Source of the DNA: Prorocentrum cordatum
Lineage: Eukaryota; Sar; Dinophyceae; Prorocentrales; Prorocentraceae
NCBI GenBank assembly: GCA_963575745.1
Contig: CAUYUJ010018482.1
Coordinates: 448,314-512,313, forward strand
Direction: 5' to 3'
DNA length: 64,000 nucleotides
Shown here: piece by piece, positions 39,500 through 49,230 of the stretch
How positions within the stretch are numbered: position 1 is the stretch's first letter
Layout of the letters: every line of letters begins with the position of its first letter
Made by a program: the position numbers and the translations under genes
The notes under the pieces: generated by a model
What the model was told of the DNA's origin: nothing
The model's input: only the letters and a program-made list of their open reading frames with translations
Databases searched by the model: none

Positions 39500-39512
39500 C
39501 GTCTGTCCGTCC
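39404..39512 (+). repeat. CTGT tetranucleotide microsatellite
   Basis: Near-pure CTGT repeat with a few CTGC and CCGT units, in the presumed intron before 39548. Confidence 0.97.
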
Positions 39513-39547
39513 CTCCCCGCTTCGGCTGCGCGGGAGTTGGGCCACAG

Positions 39548-39619
39548 AGGCAGCCCGTCGCCCCGTCCGTGGACAAGGGCGCCGCGCACGAGGAGAAGGA
39601 CCCGGAGGACCCGGCCACG
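39548..39619 (+). CDS. Candidate exon ending at a T15 element
   Basis: After GGGCCACAG the frame gives exactly 24 codons, RQPVAPSVDKGAAHEEKDPE then DPAT. A donor-like GTACGG follows, which is also the T15 left arm. The composition (charged, hydrophilic) differs from the surrounding repeats. Gene not recognised. Confidence 0.35.
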
Positions 39620-39817
39620 GTACGGCAGGTTCGCGTCGTGTCGACGGGCGGCCACCCCGCCAGCAGCGTTCAACGTTGAACGCCGCGGGCGACCCAGCAT
39701 CGTTCGATGTAGAACGATCTGGACGTCTCGGAAGCGGCCGATCGTTCAGGGTCGAACGGTCCCCGCGGTGTCAGGAACCCACGCCGAAGTCGGCACGACA
39801 CGAACCCGACGTACGGG
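39620..39817 (+). mobile_element. T15 TIR element, copy 3
   Basis: GTACGGCAGGTTCGCGTCGT and ACGACACGAACCCGACGTAC are the arms. The interior has GTTCAACGTTGAACG and GATCGTTCAGGGTCGAACGG. A CATGCAG acceptor-like end follows near 39832. Confidence 0.8.
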
Positions 39818-39832
39818 GGTTCGGGCATGCAG

Positions 39833-40399
39833 CGGGGGGGTTGGCGCCCTCTGCCACGTTTCCGTTTGGGGCCCACGCTGGAGCAAAAAGAGACCGCGCG
39901 AAGCGCCTGGCCCGAGGGCTTCGCGAAGGCCTGCCGCTCGGTGCCGTTCGCTCGACACACCCGGCTCCAAAAGCCGATCCTTAAGGGCACGTGGCAGGAG
40001 GCAGGGCCGGGACCTTCTCGCGGAAGGGTACGGCTTTCTCGGGACCACTCGAGCTTGCGTGGCTGTTCGAGCGATGGCGAGACTCGGGCCCGAGTCGATG
40101 TCGGTCGGAGCTGGCTGGGGGTCTGAGGTGGCCCAGCTTTGGTTCCAGCGAGCAGGAAGGGGGGAAAGGGTCGAGATTATGGGCTCGACACGTTTTTTTT
40201 TTTGTTCCTGCCATTCTCTAGCCAGGGGATCGTCAGAAAAGACGGACCCCGGATGAAAAGTTGCACAGGGGGACCCCGGGAGAGATCCGGGGACCGGTTT
40301 TGAGCGGATTTGCCCTTATCCCCCCTCCTTGGGCCGATTTTCTCGGGGCTCCTCCAGGCAGAGGACCCCCCAGGCGCCTCCAAGACGTCGCGCGGCGAG
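39833..40399. other. Unassigned; open frames and a T18-like fragment
   Basis: A plus frame is open from 39833 to 40126 (WPEGFAKACRSVPFARHTRL) but has no recognisable domain. GTCAGAAAAGACGGACCCCG with GGATGAAAAG near 40220-40260 resembles T18 in reverse. Confidence 0.25.
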
Positions 40400-40500
40400 G
40401 GCCGGGCGCCCTTCGCAAGAGCTCTGTGGTGTGGAGCGCGCACCAGCCAGAAAACGGACAAGGGCCTGCTAGCGAAGGGACGACGCTGTTCGAGATTACG
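40400..40500 (+). CDS. Candidate exon ending at a T15 element
   Basis: The frame reads SSVVWSAHQPENGQGPASEG then TTLFEIT, ends in phase 0 at 40500, and is followed at once by GTAGGTTCG, a good donor and the T15 left arm. Gene not recognised and the acceptor is uncertain. Confidence 0.3.
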
Positions 40501-40712
40501 GTAGGTTCGTGCGGCGTTGGCGCGCCGGCGACGCCGACGAATGCGTTCAAGGTTGAATTCCACGACGCGGCAGCCCCGATGGACACGGCAACGCCTCGAG
40601 ACCCGACGGGAGTCAACCTTGAACGATCGGAGTCGCGATCGATTCAAGGTTGGACGATCGACTCGGTGTCAAAAACCTCAGCGCGTGCCGACGCTGCACG
40701 AACCTGTCGTAC
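40498..40712 (+). mobile_element. T15 TIR element, copy 4
   Basis: ACGGTAGGTTCGTGCGGCG and GCTGCACGAACCTGTCGTA are the arms. Inside are GCGTTCAAGGTTGAATTCC and AACCTTGAACGATC, the latter in inverted orientation. Confidence 0.75.
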
Positions 40713-40999
40713 CCGAGAAAGTGCGACACCGCGGGGCTGGCATTCGAGCGATCTCATGTGCGAGATTCCTCTCCCGTCAGCTTTTCTTGACTCTGTTTCT
40801 GGGCCAGAGCTTGGGCCAGTGAAGGGCAACCAGGACGCTCGACGGGTTGCCTCGCTGTTAAGCCTCTCTGCCCTCGAGTTCAGAATGATGTGGGCGCAAC
40901 TCCACTCAGGGCCACTCTTTTAGTTTTAGACAAACTGCATGTAATTTGCATAGACATGCTGGCAACCAGCTCAAGCTTGCAGCCAGTATAGGACATGTA
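40713..40999. other. Spacer, nothing assigned
   Basis: GC falls toward the right into the pentamer island. No feature seen. Confidence 0.3.
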
Positions 41000-42460
41000 G
41001 TGGATTTACCTTGCTTTGCCTTGTGATCCAAATTACTGCTGCTGCATTGCGTCGCTCTGACCTCGTTTACCTGACGTGGTCTGCTTTGCAGGTCTTTCGC
41101 TGCTTTGACTTACTTTGCGCTAATTCGCTGCACGAGGCTACGATTTGCTTCGGCTGGCTTTACCCTGCTTCGACTTTAAGTCTTGAGTCGGCGTGATTTG
41201 CTTTGATTTCCTTGGCAGGGCAGTGCAACGCAGCGCATTGCATCGTAGTCGTTCTCTTTTGCTTTGTATTGCCTTGGACTGCATTCAAACTCAACTGCAA
41301 AATCATACATGGCTATGCTAGGCAACATGCTTTACAACACGGCGTATTGCAGATGCGAAGCATTGCGCAGCAACGCAGTGTCAGACAATGCAAACCGGCA
41401 CACATGCGACCGCGTTATCCAGTACAGCAAAATACAATGATATTTGATGTGGCGCGAAGAACAGCCAAGGGAATTCAATGAAGTGGGAACCAGTTCAAGG
41501 CAACTCATTGAATCACAATCAGTTTGTATAGCATCAAAGCAAGGCAACACTGACCCGCAGTAGGACGCAATGCAATGCAAACCATCGCATCGCAGCGCAG
41601 TGCATAAAGCACTGCGCTGCCGACCAGCGTAGCTTTCAAATGGACGAGGGTCAACCCTTTCTGGTTGCTAAGCTGGGCGTGATTTGTGCCTGTCTGTTTG
41701 TGTGATTGGCCGAGGTTTCCCTGGTAGCCGGGTTGATGTACTCATCTATCTTTATGTTCTTTTACTCCTCTACTACTAAATGCTTCATCTACTACTCGAT
41801 TACTCCTCCAAACCTCAACTGGTTTATTGCTGGGCTAATTTATCTAGTCCTCTACTACTACATCGCGCTGCGACTGTGCTAATCTATTACCGTACCGCTC
41901 TATTAATATAATGGCTTCCTACGCTATTGCCTTCTACTGCTCTTCCACGCTTCTACCCTACTACTTGACATGCGCAAGCTGCTGATTCAATGGCCTATGC
42001 GCACCCCGCATGCGCAACCATCATGCGCAGCAAGGGCAGATCTGGCTTCAAAAGAGCAGATTCCAGCCCCATATAATTCTGAGAGGAGGAGGAGGAGATC
42101 AATCGGCGAGCCATGTGCAAGATGTCAGAGGGATGCCCACACATTGTAACCAGAAAGCAACGAAAGGCAATGCGACGCAATGTAAATGCAATGCGCAAGG
42201 CAACGTACATTGATGACATGTCATCCAACATGGAACAAGACAACGTGAACCATCGCAAAGCCAAGCAAAGTGAACCAATGCGCTGCAATGCAATGGTGAA
42301 CATGGCACCGCAATGCAAAGCTAAGACACAACAGGGCAAAGGAACGTACAGAAACATGGTGCCTTGAAAACTAGTGCAACGCAGCGAGATGCAATATGAA
42401 GCGAAACAAGCAACGCAAAGTGCTGAGTCCTTGAGCCCTCAGACAAAGCCAAAAGAGACC
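41000..42460. repeat. Lower-GC island of degenerate GCAA(N) pentamers
   Basis: From 41000 to about 41300 the plus strand is full of TTTGC, TTGCT and CTTTG words. From about 41300 to 41620, and again from 42100 to 42460, it is full of GCAAT, GCAAC and GCAAA words, the complement. Between (41740-41960) are CTACTACT and CTCTACTAC words. The switch of strand looks deliberate but no arm pairs precisely. No gene seen. Confidence 0.65.
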
Positions 42461-43177
42461 ATGCCTCACAGGCGCCCCTCGGGAGCGAGATAGCCAGGTA
42501 CCAGACCCATACTTCCAACGTCTCGAAGATGTAACCCAAGTCTTTTCATTTCGTTGTTTCGGGTGTCTCGATGCTTTTTTTCAGTTGGGGGCAGTGAGTG
42601 CGGATCCACGTCGACACTCGGTCCTAGGGGAGGGGTCGGGACGTCTGGGAGCCCCGTTTTGAACAGGCATCACGACGTCGAACAGCCGCCAGGCCCTCTG
42701 CACAGAGGGAGCAAAACCCGATCGGGGATATTCTTCCGTCGTCCTGGTCGTGGCGAGCTCGCTCTTTTCAAAGCTGGCAATCAGCCGTGGGGTTCTCTCC
42801 GCATCTGAGCATCGGCGGAAAAACGCCGACCTCATTCCAGCACGCTTGGGATGCCGCGGCCGGCGATCGGGAGCAGCGCGCCGATGTCAGCCTGATCTAA
42901 GGCCCGTGAAGGGGCCCCAGACTCAGGAGGGGAAAAACCACACAGACACAATTAATTGTCGATTCCCAGGAAAATATAAGAACATATGGGAAGTGGGGGG
43001 AAGACAAAACCCACAAACATACAGGAAACTATTGGGAATCTGGTTATTTGTGTGTATTGCTTTGTGTGTCCCTGGGCCCCTTTACAGACCCGCGCGCAAG
43101 AGGCCTTCTCCGATGGCAGTGATTCGTTCAGTCCGCGGCCTCAGAATGCCAAGCCCATTTCTTGCGGGGGGGCTGTT
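42461..43177. other. Mixed spacer
   Basis: Near 42935-43065, CACACAGACACAATTAATTG with GATTCCCA and the facing TGGGAATCTGG with TTGTGTGTATTGC may be arms of a small AT-rich element. Nothing else assigned. Confidence 0.3.
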
Positions 43178-43412
43178 TTTCAAGCAGTGGCGAAGCGTCC
43201 TGGCGTGCCTACAGGCCTACCAAACAATGTTATGAGAACATGTTGTGGTATTCAAGACATGTTCTTAGAACATTTCTGGCTGGGACCTTCTTGTATTAAC
43301 ACATCGGGTTCATGTTCTAAGCACACTGTTTTTGCCATAGAACCTTCCTGGGTTCTAAGAACATATCGTGGTAGGCCTATAGGAATGCCGGGACGGTCGG
43401 TCCCTGCTCAAG
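43178..43412 (+). mobile_element. T14 TIR element, copy 2
   Basis: GCGTGCCTACAGGCCTACCA and CGTGGTAGGCCTATAGGAAT are the central part of the arms. The inside has ACATGTTCTTAGAACATTTC and GGTTCTAAGAACATATCG. Confidence 0.85.
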
Positions 43413-43479
43413 ATTTTGCCCGCGAACCCGTTTTTGAAGGCTCCGGGGCCTGACAACGGCCGACAAGAGGTCGAACGGA

Positions 43480-44262
43480 AGGGACAATGCCGCGAAGGAT
43501 CTCCAGCGCCGTGACTCTTCGCAGCGTGGGCCCTCTGCGGTCTGGGCCTCTTTCCCAGGACCGCTCTTTCATGTGGAGTCGTTTTTTTCTGACCGTCCCG
43601 GGGCTCGGGGAGGTCAGGTCCTGAGGCCCGAATCGGCGACTACAAAAGGTATGGTTCATTCGCAAATTAGAAATAGACAGGCGACAATTTCTCACTACTT
43701 TTGATTATCTTGTGTTGGGTGTGGTTTGCGAACCACACCCTCTGCAAACCACACCCCTCAGAGTCGTCGACCGAAGTTGCCAAAAACCTTGCGTCGTCTT
43801 CTTCTTCTTCTTCTTCTTCTTCTTCTTCTTCTCCTTCTCTCCTTCCCAGACATGCGGCCGCTCCAGTTTTTTCGATGCGTGGGCCCCGGAGATCTGGACC
43901 ACTTTCCCAAGGCGGGCTTTTCGCCCCAAGCCGTTTTTGACCATCCCGAGGCCCAGCGAGGGTCTCCGGAGACCGAAGATAGCTCGAATCCCGCCGCTAC
44001 AATTTTTTCGGGGCGTTTGATCTCGATGTTCTCCTGGGTGACCCCCGCCCCCGTCTCTGCGACCCACGCCCGCGTGTGTCGGAGCCTTCTCACCCGCGCG
44101 CCAATTGCCCAGCTCGCAGGATGCCCAGGCCCCCCCCTCGAGTCATGACAGAAGCACGGCGGGGAGATTTCTCGCTGTCTTTTCGGCCCCGTGTCCCTTT
44201 ACCGGCCGGGCCTTGGGGCCGTCAATCAAGACGACTCGGGATGAAAAAGTGATCATTTTCTT
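43480..44262. mobile_element. Cluster of T18-related fragments, a palindrome and a CTT tract
   Basis: T18 words (TTTTTTCTGACCGTCCCGGG at 43587; GCCGTTTTTGACCATCCCGA at 43920; GACGACTCGGGATGAAAAAG in reverse at 44230) occur three times. GGGTGTGGTTTGCGAACCAC at 43716 is a near-perfect palindrome with ACCC. CTT repeats fill 43793-43848. Confidence 0.45.
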
Positions 44263-44509
44263 ATTCATTGTTTTGCCGATCGGCGCGGGCCGTCGCACGT
44301 CCTCCCCTCCCCCCCCCATTGAGTAGATCTTGGCTGTTTTTGGGGCCTGTTTCGAGCAGGTGGAGCCTCCCACAGGACGCACGGCTGCGAACAGTCACAT
44401 GAAGCAGAGGTCCAGAGCCAGACCCCCCGTCGGCCCCCCCCTACGGCCCAATTTCGAAACGCCGAATAAGAAAACGTTTACAGACCGGTCATGGCGGAAT
44501 GGTCAGAGC

Positions 44510-44732
44510 CCCGAATCATCAGGGCTGGCGGCGGTCAGGGATAGCTACATATTCGCGCTCCGGGGGCCCAAGCTGGAGTTACCCCAGACCGCAGTCATCC
44601 TGGATAACTCGGGCGTCTAACCCTCCTGAATCATCAGGGCTGGGGGCAGCCAGGGGTAATCAATTGCAGATTCGCGCTTCGGGGGCCCCGACCGGAGTTA
44701 CCCCGGACAGCAGTTATTCCGGATACGGCGGG
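44510..44732 (+). mobile_element. T11 element, two tandem copies
   Basis: 44510-44613 and 44624-44732 each run from CCGAATCATCAGGGCTGG-type left arms through TTCGCGCTCCGGGGGCCC to GAGTTACCCC, then GCAGT.ATCC.GGATA right arms. The arms are imperfect complements of about 30 bp. Confidence 0.65.
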
Positions 44733-44748
44733 CGTCCAAATTGGGTCG

Positions 44749-44808
44749 AGATTCCCGGGGGTCGACGTCATGATCAAAATCATGACGTCGAGGGCCTGGG
44801 AATTTAGA
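44749..44808. repeat. T19 hairpin
   Basis: TCGACGTCATGAT and ATCATGACGTCGA pair exactly across CAAA, with outer ATTCCCGGGG and CCTGGGAAT extending the stem. A sister hairpin is at 57812-57868. Confidence 0.8.
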
Positions 44809-44815
44809 TCATCGG

Positions 44816-44886
44816 ATACCGGATCGGTCGCCAGCGGTCGCGACCGATCGGCATCCAAGTTTGTCGCGACCGACCGCGACCAATTC
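44816..44886 (+). mobile_element. T22 fragment
   Basis: GCGGTCGCGACCGATCGGCA and TTGTCGCGACCGACCGCGAC belong to the GGTCGCGACCGA family at 59813-60003. Confidence 0.5.
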
Positions 44887-45616
44887 CAGACTTCATGGCA
44901 GCGCATGGGGGGGGGGAGTATGCCATGCTAGCACACTCGCCGGAACCCCTATAAGACTGCGCTTTTACTCCTTCCAGGAGGTCCTGAGCGTGTCGGTCTT
45001 TCTCTGGGCCGGCCAAATCCCCCCCTCGCCCCCAGATAACGGTACGTTGGGGGTGTGCGATAAGGAATGTGCACAGGAGTCTTCCGACCCTGCAGGATTC
45101 CTCATCTGATGAGGGTGACTGTGATGTCCATGGCCAAGCATTAGTTGGTGTTCCGCTGGCTTCCAGACACTGGATTCCTGATCTAAGGGTTCCTCATCCA
45201 ATACCCCCACCACAACGATCGTATGTGGATGGGGGAGGTGCTTGACCCGTCCCACATGCGGATGCTCGCGCGCACACCGTGGCGATCGCAGCGTACCCCC
45301 GTTCCGAAGCGCTCCACCCCGCCCAGGCGTCACCGTTGCCTGCGACCGCCCCAGGTACTGGCCGTTACCCCAAAAATTATAAGTAAGCGTTTTCCCTTCC
45401 CCTTCCCCTCCCATGAGGTCCGACATTGCGGAAGAGTGGTGACACCGCGAAAAAGCACGCCCGCGGAGCCCAGATTTGATTATTCTGCGCCATGTTTCGT
45501 GCCGGGTCGATTGTGAGGGTCGTGGGGCCCGAGGCCAGGCGAGCACGCCCAGCTCGAATAACCTGAGACGCCAGGATCTCAGGGGCTGACACTTTCCTCT
45601 TCCGATGTTCGCGGCG
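44887..45616. other. Spacer, nothing assigned
   Basis: Moderate GC; no element arms or domain recognised. Any coding content is not evident. Confidence 0.25.
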
Positions 45617-45796
45617 GTTGCTAAGGGGATAAGGAGGCTTAGAAGCGGATGCTAAGGTCGGTTATATTTGGTGACCTCCAGCTTATAAGTAGGTTACATG
45701 TGCCCTGTGTGATTTAGGGAGATAGGTAACCTCGCACTATAAGCGAGGCTGGGCCAGATAGAACCCACCTTAGCATCCGCTTCTAAGGCCCCCTGT
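45617..45796 (+). mobile_element. T20 TIR element, full copy
   Basis: CTTAGAAGCGGATGCTAAGG and CCTTAGCATCCGCTTCTAAG are perfect 20-bp complements. Inner pairs GGTTACATG/GTAACC and CTTATAAG/CTATAAG suggest a folded interior. Confidence 0.85.
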
Positions 45797-45884
45797 CTTC
45801 GGATGCAACTCATGGAATGTCAAATTCTGACTCGGCGCTGGTATATCTCTGGTCTGAAACTGGGCAAATTAGGCAAAATCAGGT

Positions 45885-46020
45885 TTAATAATACAAGAAT
45901 CCAGCTTAGTCCCGTCAGTCCAGTTTAATCCCAGGCTAAAGCCAGCCTGACCCGATTCAAATGCTTCTTAATCGGACGTAGTAGCCCGTAACCGTTGTGA
46001 CGAAGACCTCCTAGGAGTTG
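45885..46020 (+). repeat. CTTAGTCCCG repeat unit, second copy
   Basis: CAGCTTAGTCCCGTCAGTCC, TTTAATCCCAGGC and GACCTCCTAGGAGTTGTCTC match the order at 22200-22380. Confidence 0.45.
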
Positions 46021-46060
46021 TCTCCTCACCTATCCTCTCAGCAACCCCCGCGGTCATCTT

Positions 46061-46608
46061 TGGACGGGGCTAGGACGAGGATAAATCTATTGCTAAGGCC
46101 TTACGGCCGGTGCCGCCGGCCCTGGAGGCCTCGGCTTTCGACGGAAATGGGAGGGAGAGGGCGGGCCATGGGCCCCGGGAGTGTGGTATTCTGACCCGGG
46201 ACCCCCCTTGGGACCCCCTTCCGGGACTCCCCCTCTCTGCGGGGAAGGGATCAAAGGGAAGGGGCTTCCCTTCGACTCAATGACGATGTTGCTTGATTTC
46301 GCTGTGGATGGGCTGGTGTATTTCGCTTTGGCTGGCGTGCTTGAGGACGAGGGGCAAGGGAAAGGGGGGGAGCGGCGACGGACTCAGGGGAAGGAGGGAT
46401 GTGATGGCGGCGGCGACGCGACGGCGGCAGCGACGGCGATGGCAACGGAACATCCCCTGTCACACGCCGACAGGGTCCGCGGATTCCAGAGCATCCTGGA
46501 ACGCTCTGAGAAGGCCGCCGCGCCCGCGGCATCGGGATTTCAGAGTTTCTCGATTTAGCCTCGCCCGAGTTTATCCTCCTCCTGGCTTCGTCTCAAACCG
46601 CCGCGGCC
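46061..46608 (+). mobile_element. T21 element interrupted by other sequence
   Basis: GGGGCTAGGACGAGGATAAA (46062) and GTTTATCCTCCTCCTGGCTT (46570) are T21 arms. AGAGCATCCTGGAACGCTCT (46489) is its interior. About 400 bp of unrelated sequence separates the left arm from the rest. Intact copy: 60046-60228. Confidence 0.5.
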
Positions 46609-46626
46609 ATCTCGGTTCCAAGAGAG

Positions 46627-46854
46627 CCCCGAATTATTTGGGCTGGGGGCGGTCAGGGGTAATTTACCAGCCTGGAACATATCCCTATCCCTATGCTGGG
46701 CATCTCCTCATCACGATGCCAATCTTAGGGATTCCCTTATTTTTTGAGGGCGAATCCCTAAGATTGGCATGGCCTTTTGGCTGGTAAGATGATTCGCGCC
46801 TCGAGGGCCCCAACCGAAGTTACCCCCGGCCGCAGCTATCACGGACGGCTCGGG
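46627..46854 (+). mobile_element. T11 element with nested T12
   Basis: The left arm (CCGAATTATTTGGGCTGGGG) and right arm (GCCGCAGCTATCACGGACGG) of T11 enclose a compact T12 at 46671-46790. In T12, ATGCCAATCTTAGGGATTC and GAATCCCTAAGATTGGCAT pair exactly. Confidence 0.65.
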
Positions 46855-47060
46855 CTCGAGCCCTCGCGCGGCGGGCCGCTCGGCGCGCGCGCGCGCCGCG
46901 CGCGCCACGCGCGCCGCGCCGCTCCGCCGGGGTGCCGCCGGCGCGCCGCCCGCCGCCCGCTGCTGCGGGTGGATGGGCCGCCCGGGGCGCCTGCGAAGCT
47001 CAGAGCACCAGTCATGGCGCCAAGTCAGGGGCAAGGATAGGGGGGGATGGGCAGTCTGGA
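46855..47060. other. Extremely GC-rich spacer
   Basis: GCGC/CGCG words dominate 46870-46960. Nothing assigned. Confidence 0.35.
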
Positions 47061-47262
47061 CGCCCGAGATGGGTACGGAAAAAATTGGTACAATGCCCAA
47101 CAGCAGTTCCTGTTCATTTTGAACATGGCTCGCTGTCCACGCCGCCGCGGCCTGTGTCTATTCGAAACAGGAGGCCGCCTGCCCAACAGCGGCCGCTGTT
47201 GGTTTGGGACAACATTTGCTGTTGGGCATTGTACCCACTTTTTCGGTACCCATTTCGGGCGC
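47061..47262 (+). mobile_element. T7 TIR element, full copy
   Basis: CGCCCGAGATGGGTACGG with TACAATGCCCAACAGCAG, and CTGTTGGGCATTGTACCCAC with GGTACCCATTTCGGGCG, are long inverted arms (about 50 bp). Confidence 0.85.
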
Positions 47263-47264
47263 CC

Positions 47265-47455
47265 CAATATAGGGGGGATGCATCGGCCCCGAATCATCCA
47301 TTGATCGCCGATAGGGGCCCGATAGCCCCAACCTGCACAGGAATGTGCGGATTCACTATCGGGTTGGCCTATCGCCGATCTGTCGGCGATGCATCGCCGA
47401 CCAAGGCCCTGGCATCCTTATCGCGCAACCTTACTACACGGGTGGACTGTACTGC
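47265..47455 (+). mobile_element. T6 left part fused to T26 right end
   Basis: 47265-47395 matches T6 copy 2 (GGGGGGATGCATCGGCCCCG, GATAGCCCCAACCTGC). From about 47400, AAGGCCCTGGCATCCTTATC with GCGCAACCTTACTACACGGG matches the T26 right end at 48266-48325. The join is abrupt. Confidence 0.5.
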
Positions 47456-47860
47456 TGCCCGAAGCCGTTCGAGCAGGGGGGGGCAATGCGGAGAGGAAGG
47501 AGGCCGTGTCGCACAGGCCGTCGGGCGGAGGAGCGGCAAGCGCTTGCTCGGTGGAGCCTGGCTGGCGGGCGCGTGGATGGGGCACCGAGGGGGGGCCTCG
47601 CACGTGTGGAGCGCCTCGGGTGCGCCATGCACCCCAGCCTGATTCACGGGGCCTCTTGGACCGTTTGGGGGGCGTCTGGGGCGCTCTGGGGGACCTTGCT
47701 GGTAGTTTGCCAGGAAACTACCAGGTTTCGACCGGGGTACGCGCAGGCGTCGAAATACGTGCAACAGTCGTGCGGGCTAGAAACAAGCCTAGCGTATCTG
47801 CCGAGGGCGCCTGATGCACCCCGAGGCCTGATTGTTCGCTGTCCGGAACCAGAGAAATTT
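47456..47860. other. GC-rich spacer with short CTTGGG-type run
   Basis: 47650-47700 has GGGGCCTCTTGG-type words. No gene seen. Confidence 0.3.
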
Positions 47861-48012
47861 ATGTCGGGCATGTCCTTCTACAGGCGGATTTGAGAACAAA
47901 TGACACACTGTCAAATAAAAATTCAAAAATAGTCACAAGAACACGAACAGTCGTCACCAGACTACTTGTAAGCAATTCTTGGATATTCCTCTGGAGGGGC
48001 ATGCCCGATTTG
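47861..48012 (+). mobile_element. T4 TIR element, copy 3
   Basis: ATGTCGGGCATGTCCTTCTA and CTGGAGGGGCATGCCCGATT are the arms; the AT-rich interior has AATAGTCACAAGAACACG. Confidence 0.75.
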
Positions 48013-48119
48013 AACATAGGTGGTGGGGGGAGACCTCTGGCCGTCAAGGAGCGGCGCGGCCAGTGGAGAGCAGGGCGGGGCGGCAAAAAGCGAGTGGGCG
48101 GCAGGGAAGGCACGAGAGC

Positions 48120-48325
48120 GCCTCTGACCCACCCCAGGTACAGTCAGCCCGCACGGCAAGGATGGGCAGCCCTCCAGAGGGTGCCCCCTTGCATCCTTGC
48201 CCCCTCGGCTCATCCTCAGCGACTCTCGCTGGCCAACCTCGTTCGAAAAACGCTAACGTCGCCCTCCAAGGCCCTTGCATCCTTACCGCGCATCCTTAAT
48301 TAGTATACGGGCTGACTTTAACTAA
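48120..48325 (+). mobile_element. T26 element, copy with worn arms
   Basis: ACAGTCAGCCCGCACGGCAA and CCTTAATTAGTATACGGGCT with GACTTT are degraded arms. The interior GGTGCCCCCTTGCATCCTTG matches the family. Confidence 0.55.
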
Positions 48326-48552
48326 AACCGCAGTGATCTGCGGTGAGCTGGGAAGGTCGTGAGTCGATCCACTATGGATGAGCACGCGCACAGCTGGCAG
48401 GGCCGGCAGAAATCCGCAGGCTGCCTGGTGACTCGTACTTCTGACTCTCGCGGCTCATCAGAACTTGCGCTCGACTGCGACCTGTCACGTAGCGTACTGA
48501 GTGTCACGTCGTCTCGATTTGTCAGTGCCATTTGTCAGGCCAGGCTAAGGGA
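48322..48552 (-). repeat. T10 dispersed repeat, copy 1
   Basis: Shares with 52160-52405 the order CGCAGTGATCTGCGGTGAGC, ATGAGCACGCGCACAGC, GGCAGGGCCGGCA, TTGTCAGTGCCAT and GCTAGGCTA-like text. On the minus strand it begins about 40 bp after the open frame ending at 48591. No arms defined. Confidence 0.5.
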
Positions 48553-48590
48553 CGAAACGCCCGGTCCTGTTGGCATCGGCATGCACGTAC

Positions 48591-49222
48591 CTACTGCGCT
48601 AGATCGAACAGCCCGACCCCAAAGTTCGGGTCGGCCGTCCAGGGCGCAACGGTCCGAATGTGTCGCGCTCGCTCACGCTCGAGTCGCTCCCGCTTGCGCG
48701 CGTGTGCGCGGGCTCGATTCTGCGCGATGCGTGCGCGGATCTCATCGGTAAGCTGGGCTGGCGCAGGAGGCGTGGGAACGGAGGCAGGAGACGGGGAGAC
48801 GTGGTCTTCCATACATTCAAGAGCGTCTGCGTACTCTTGCTCTTCATCTGCCTCTGAAGGTCCGCTGGGCCTTGGAGTCGCTGTCGGATCCAAAACGACG
48901 CCCCGAGAAGGCTGCTCGGCCTGTGTGGGGGGCTCAAAACGCCTCATCTCTGGATCAGCTCCCTGCCTCCGACGGGATCAGCTGACTGCGCAAAGTTTGG
49001 AGTCCAACCTGTGACTCCAATGTAGGGGTTCCGCTCCACAGGACACGCAGCAAAAGAGTTTCGGAACTCCCCCTCTCCCTCATGCATGTCTAAAGGCAGC
49101 GTAGTCGTCGCGCATGTCGTATTTATAGGCGGTTCAAATCGAACAAAGTTTGTGTCGGGGGGTGGGGGGCGTGGCCCCGTGTGTCTCAAACACATCCGGG
49201 CGATGGACACAGCCAGATGCAA
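48591..49222 (-). CDS. Candidate coding segment, unknown protein
   Basis: Two minus-strand frames meet at an ATGA overlap (48944-48947). The first includes FVRFEPPINTTCATTTLPLD and ERNPYIGVTGWTPNFAQSAD. The second includes RRFEPPTQAEQPSRGVVLDP, DEEQEYADALECMEDHV, LTDEIRARIAQNRARAHARK and PNFGVGLFDLAQ. Both carry a related RFEPP start and a W-T-x-P-N-F-like end, suggesting internal duplication. The helical LTDEIRARIAQNR motif is a common short basic helix and does not identify the protein. A GTAGGT donor-like site just before the final stop hints that the frame continues after an intron. Confidence 0.35.
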
Positions 49223-49230
49223 TTGTGAAT

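Noticed and set aside
46760-46785. GGCCTTTTGGCT..AAGAT resembles the start of U2 snRNA; a similar word is at 22773
   Set aside because: At 46.77 kb it is the right arm of a T12 element, also present at 18.7 kb, and no further U2 sequence follows. At 22.77 kb it is part of an unrelated inverted motif.
48591-48947. Naming the minus-strand frame after proteins with an LT.E.RARI..NR helix
   Set aside because: The motif is short and occurs in many unrelated proteins, so it cannot identify the gene.
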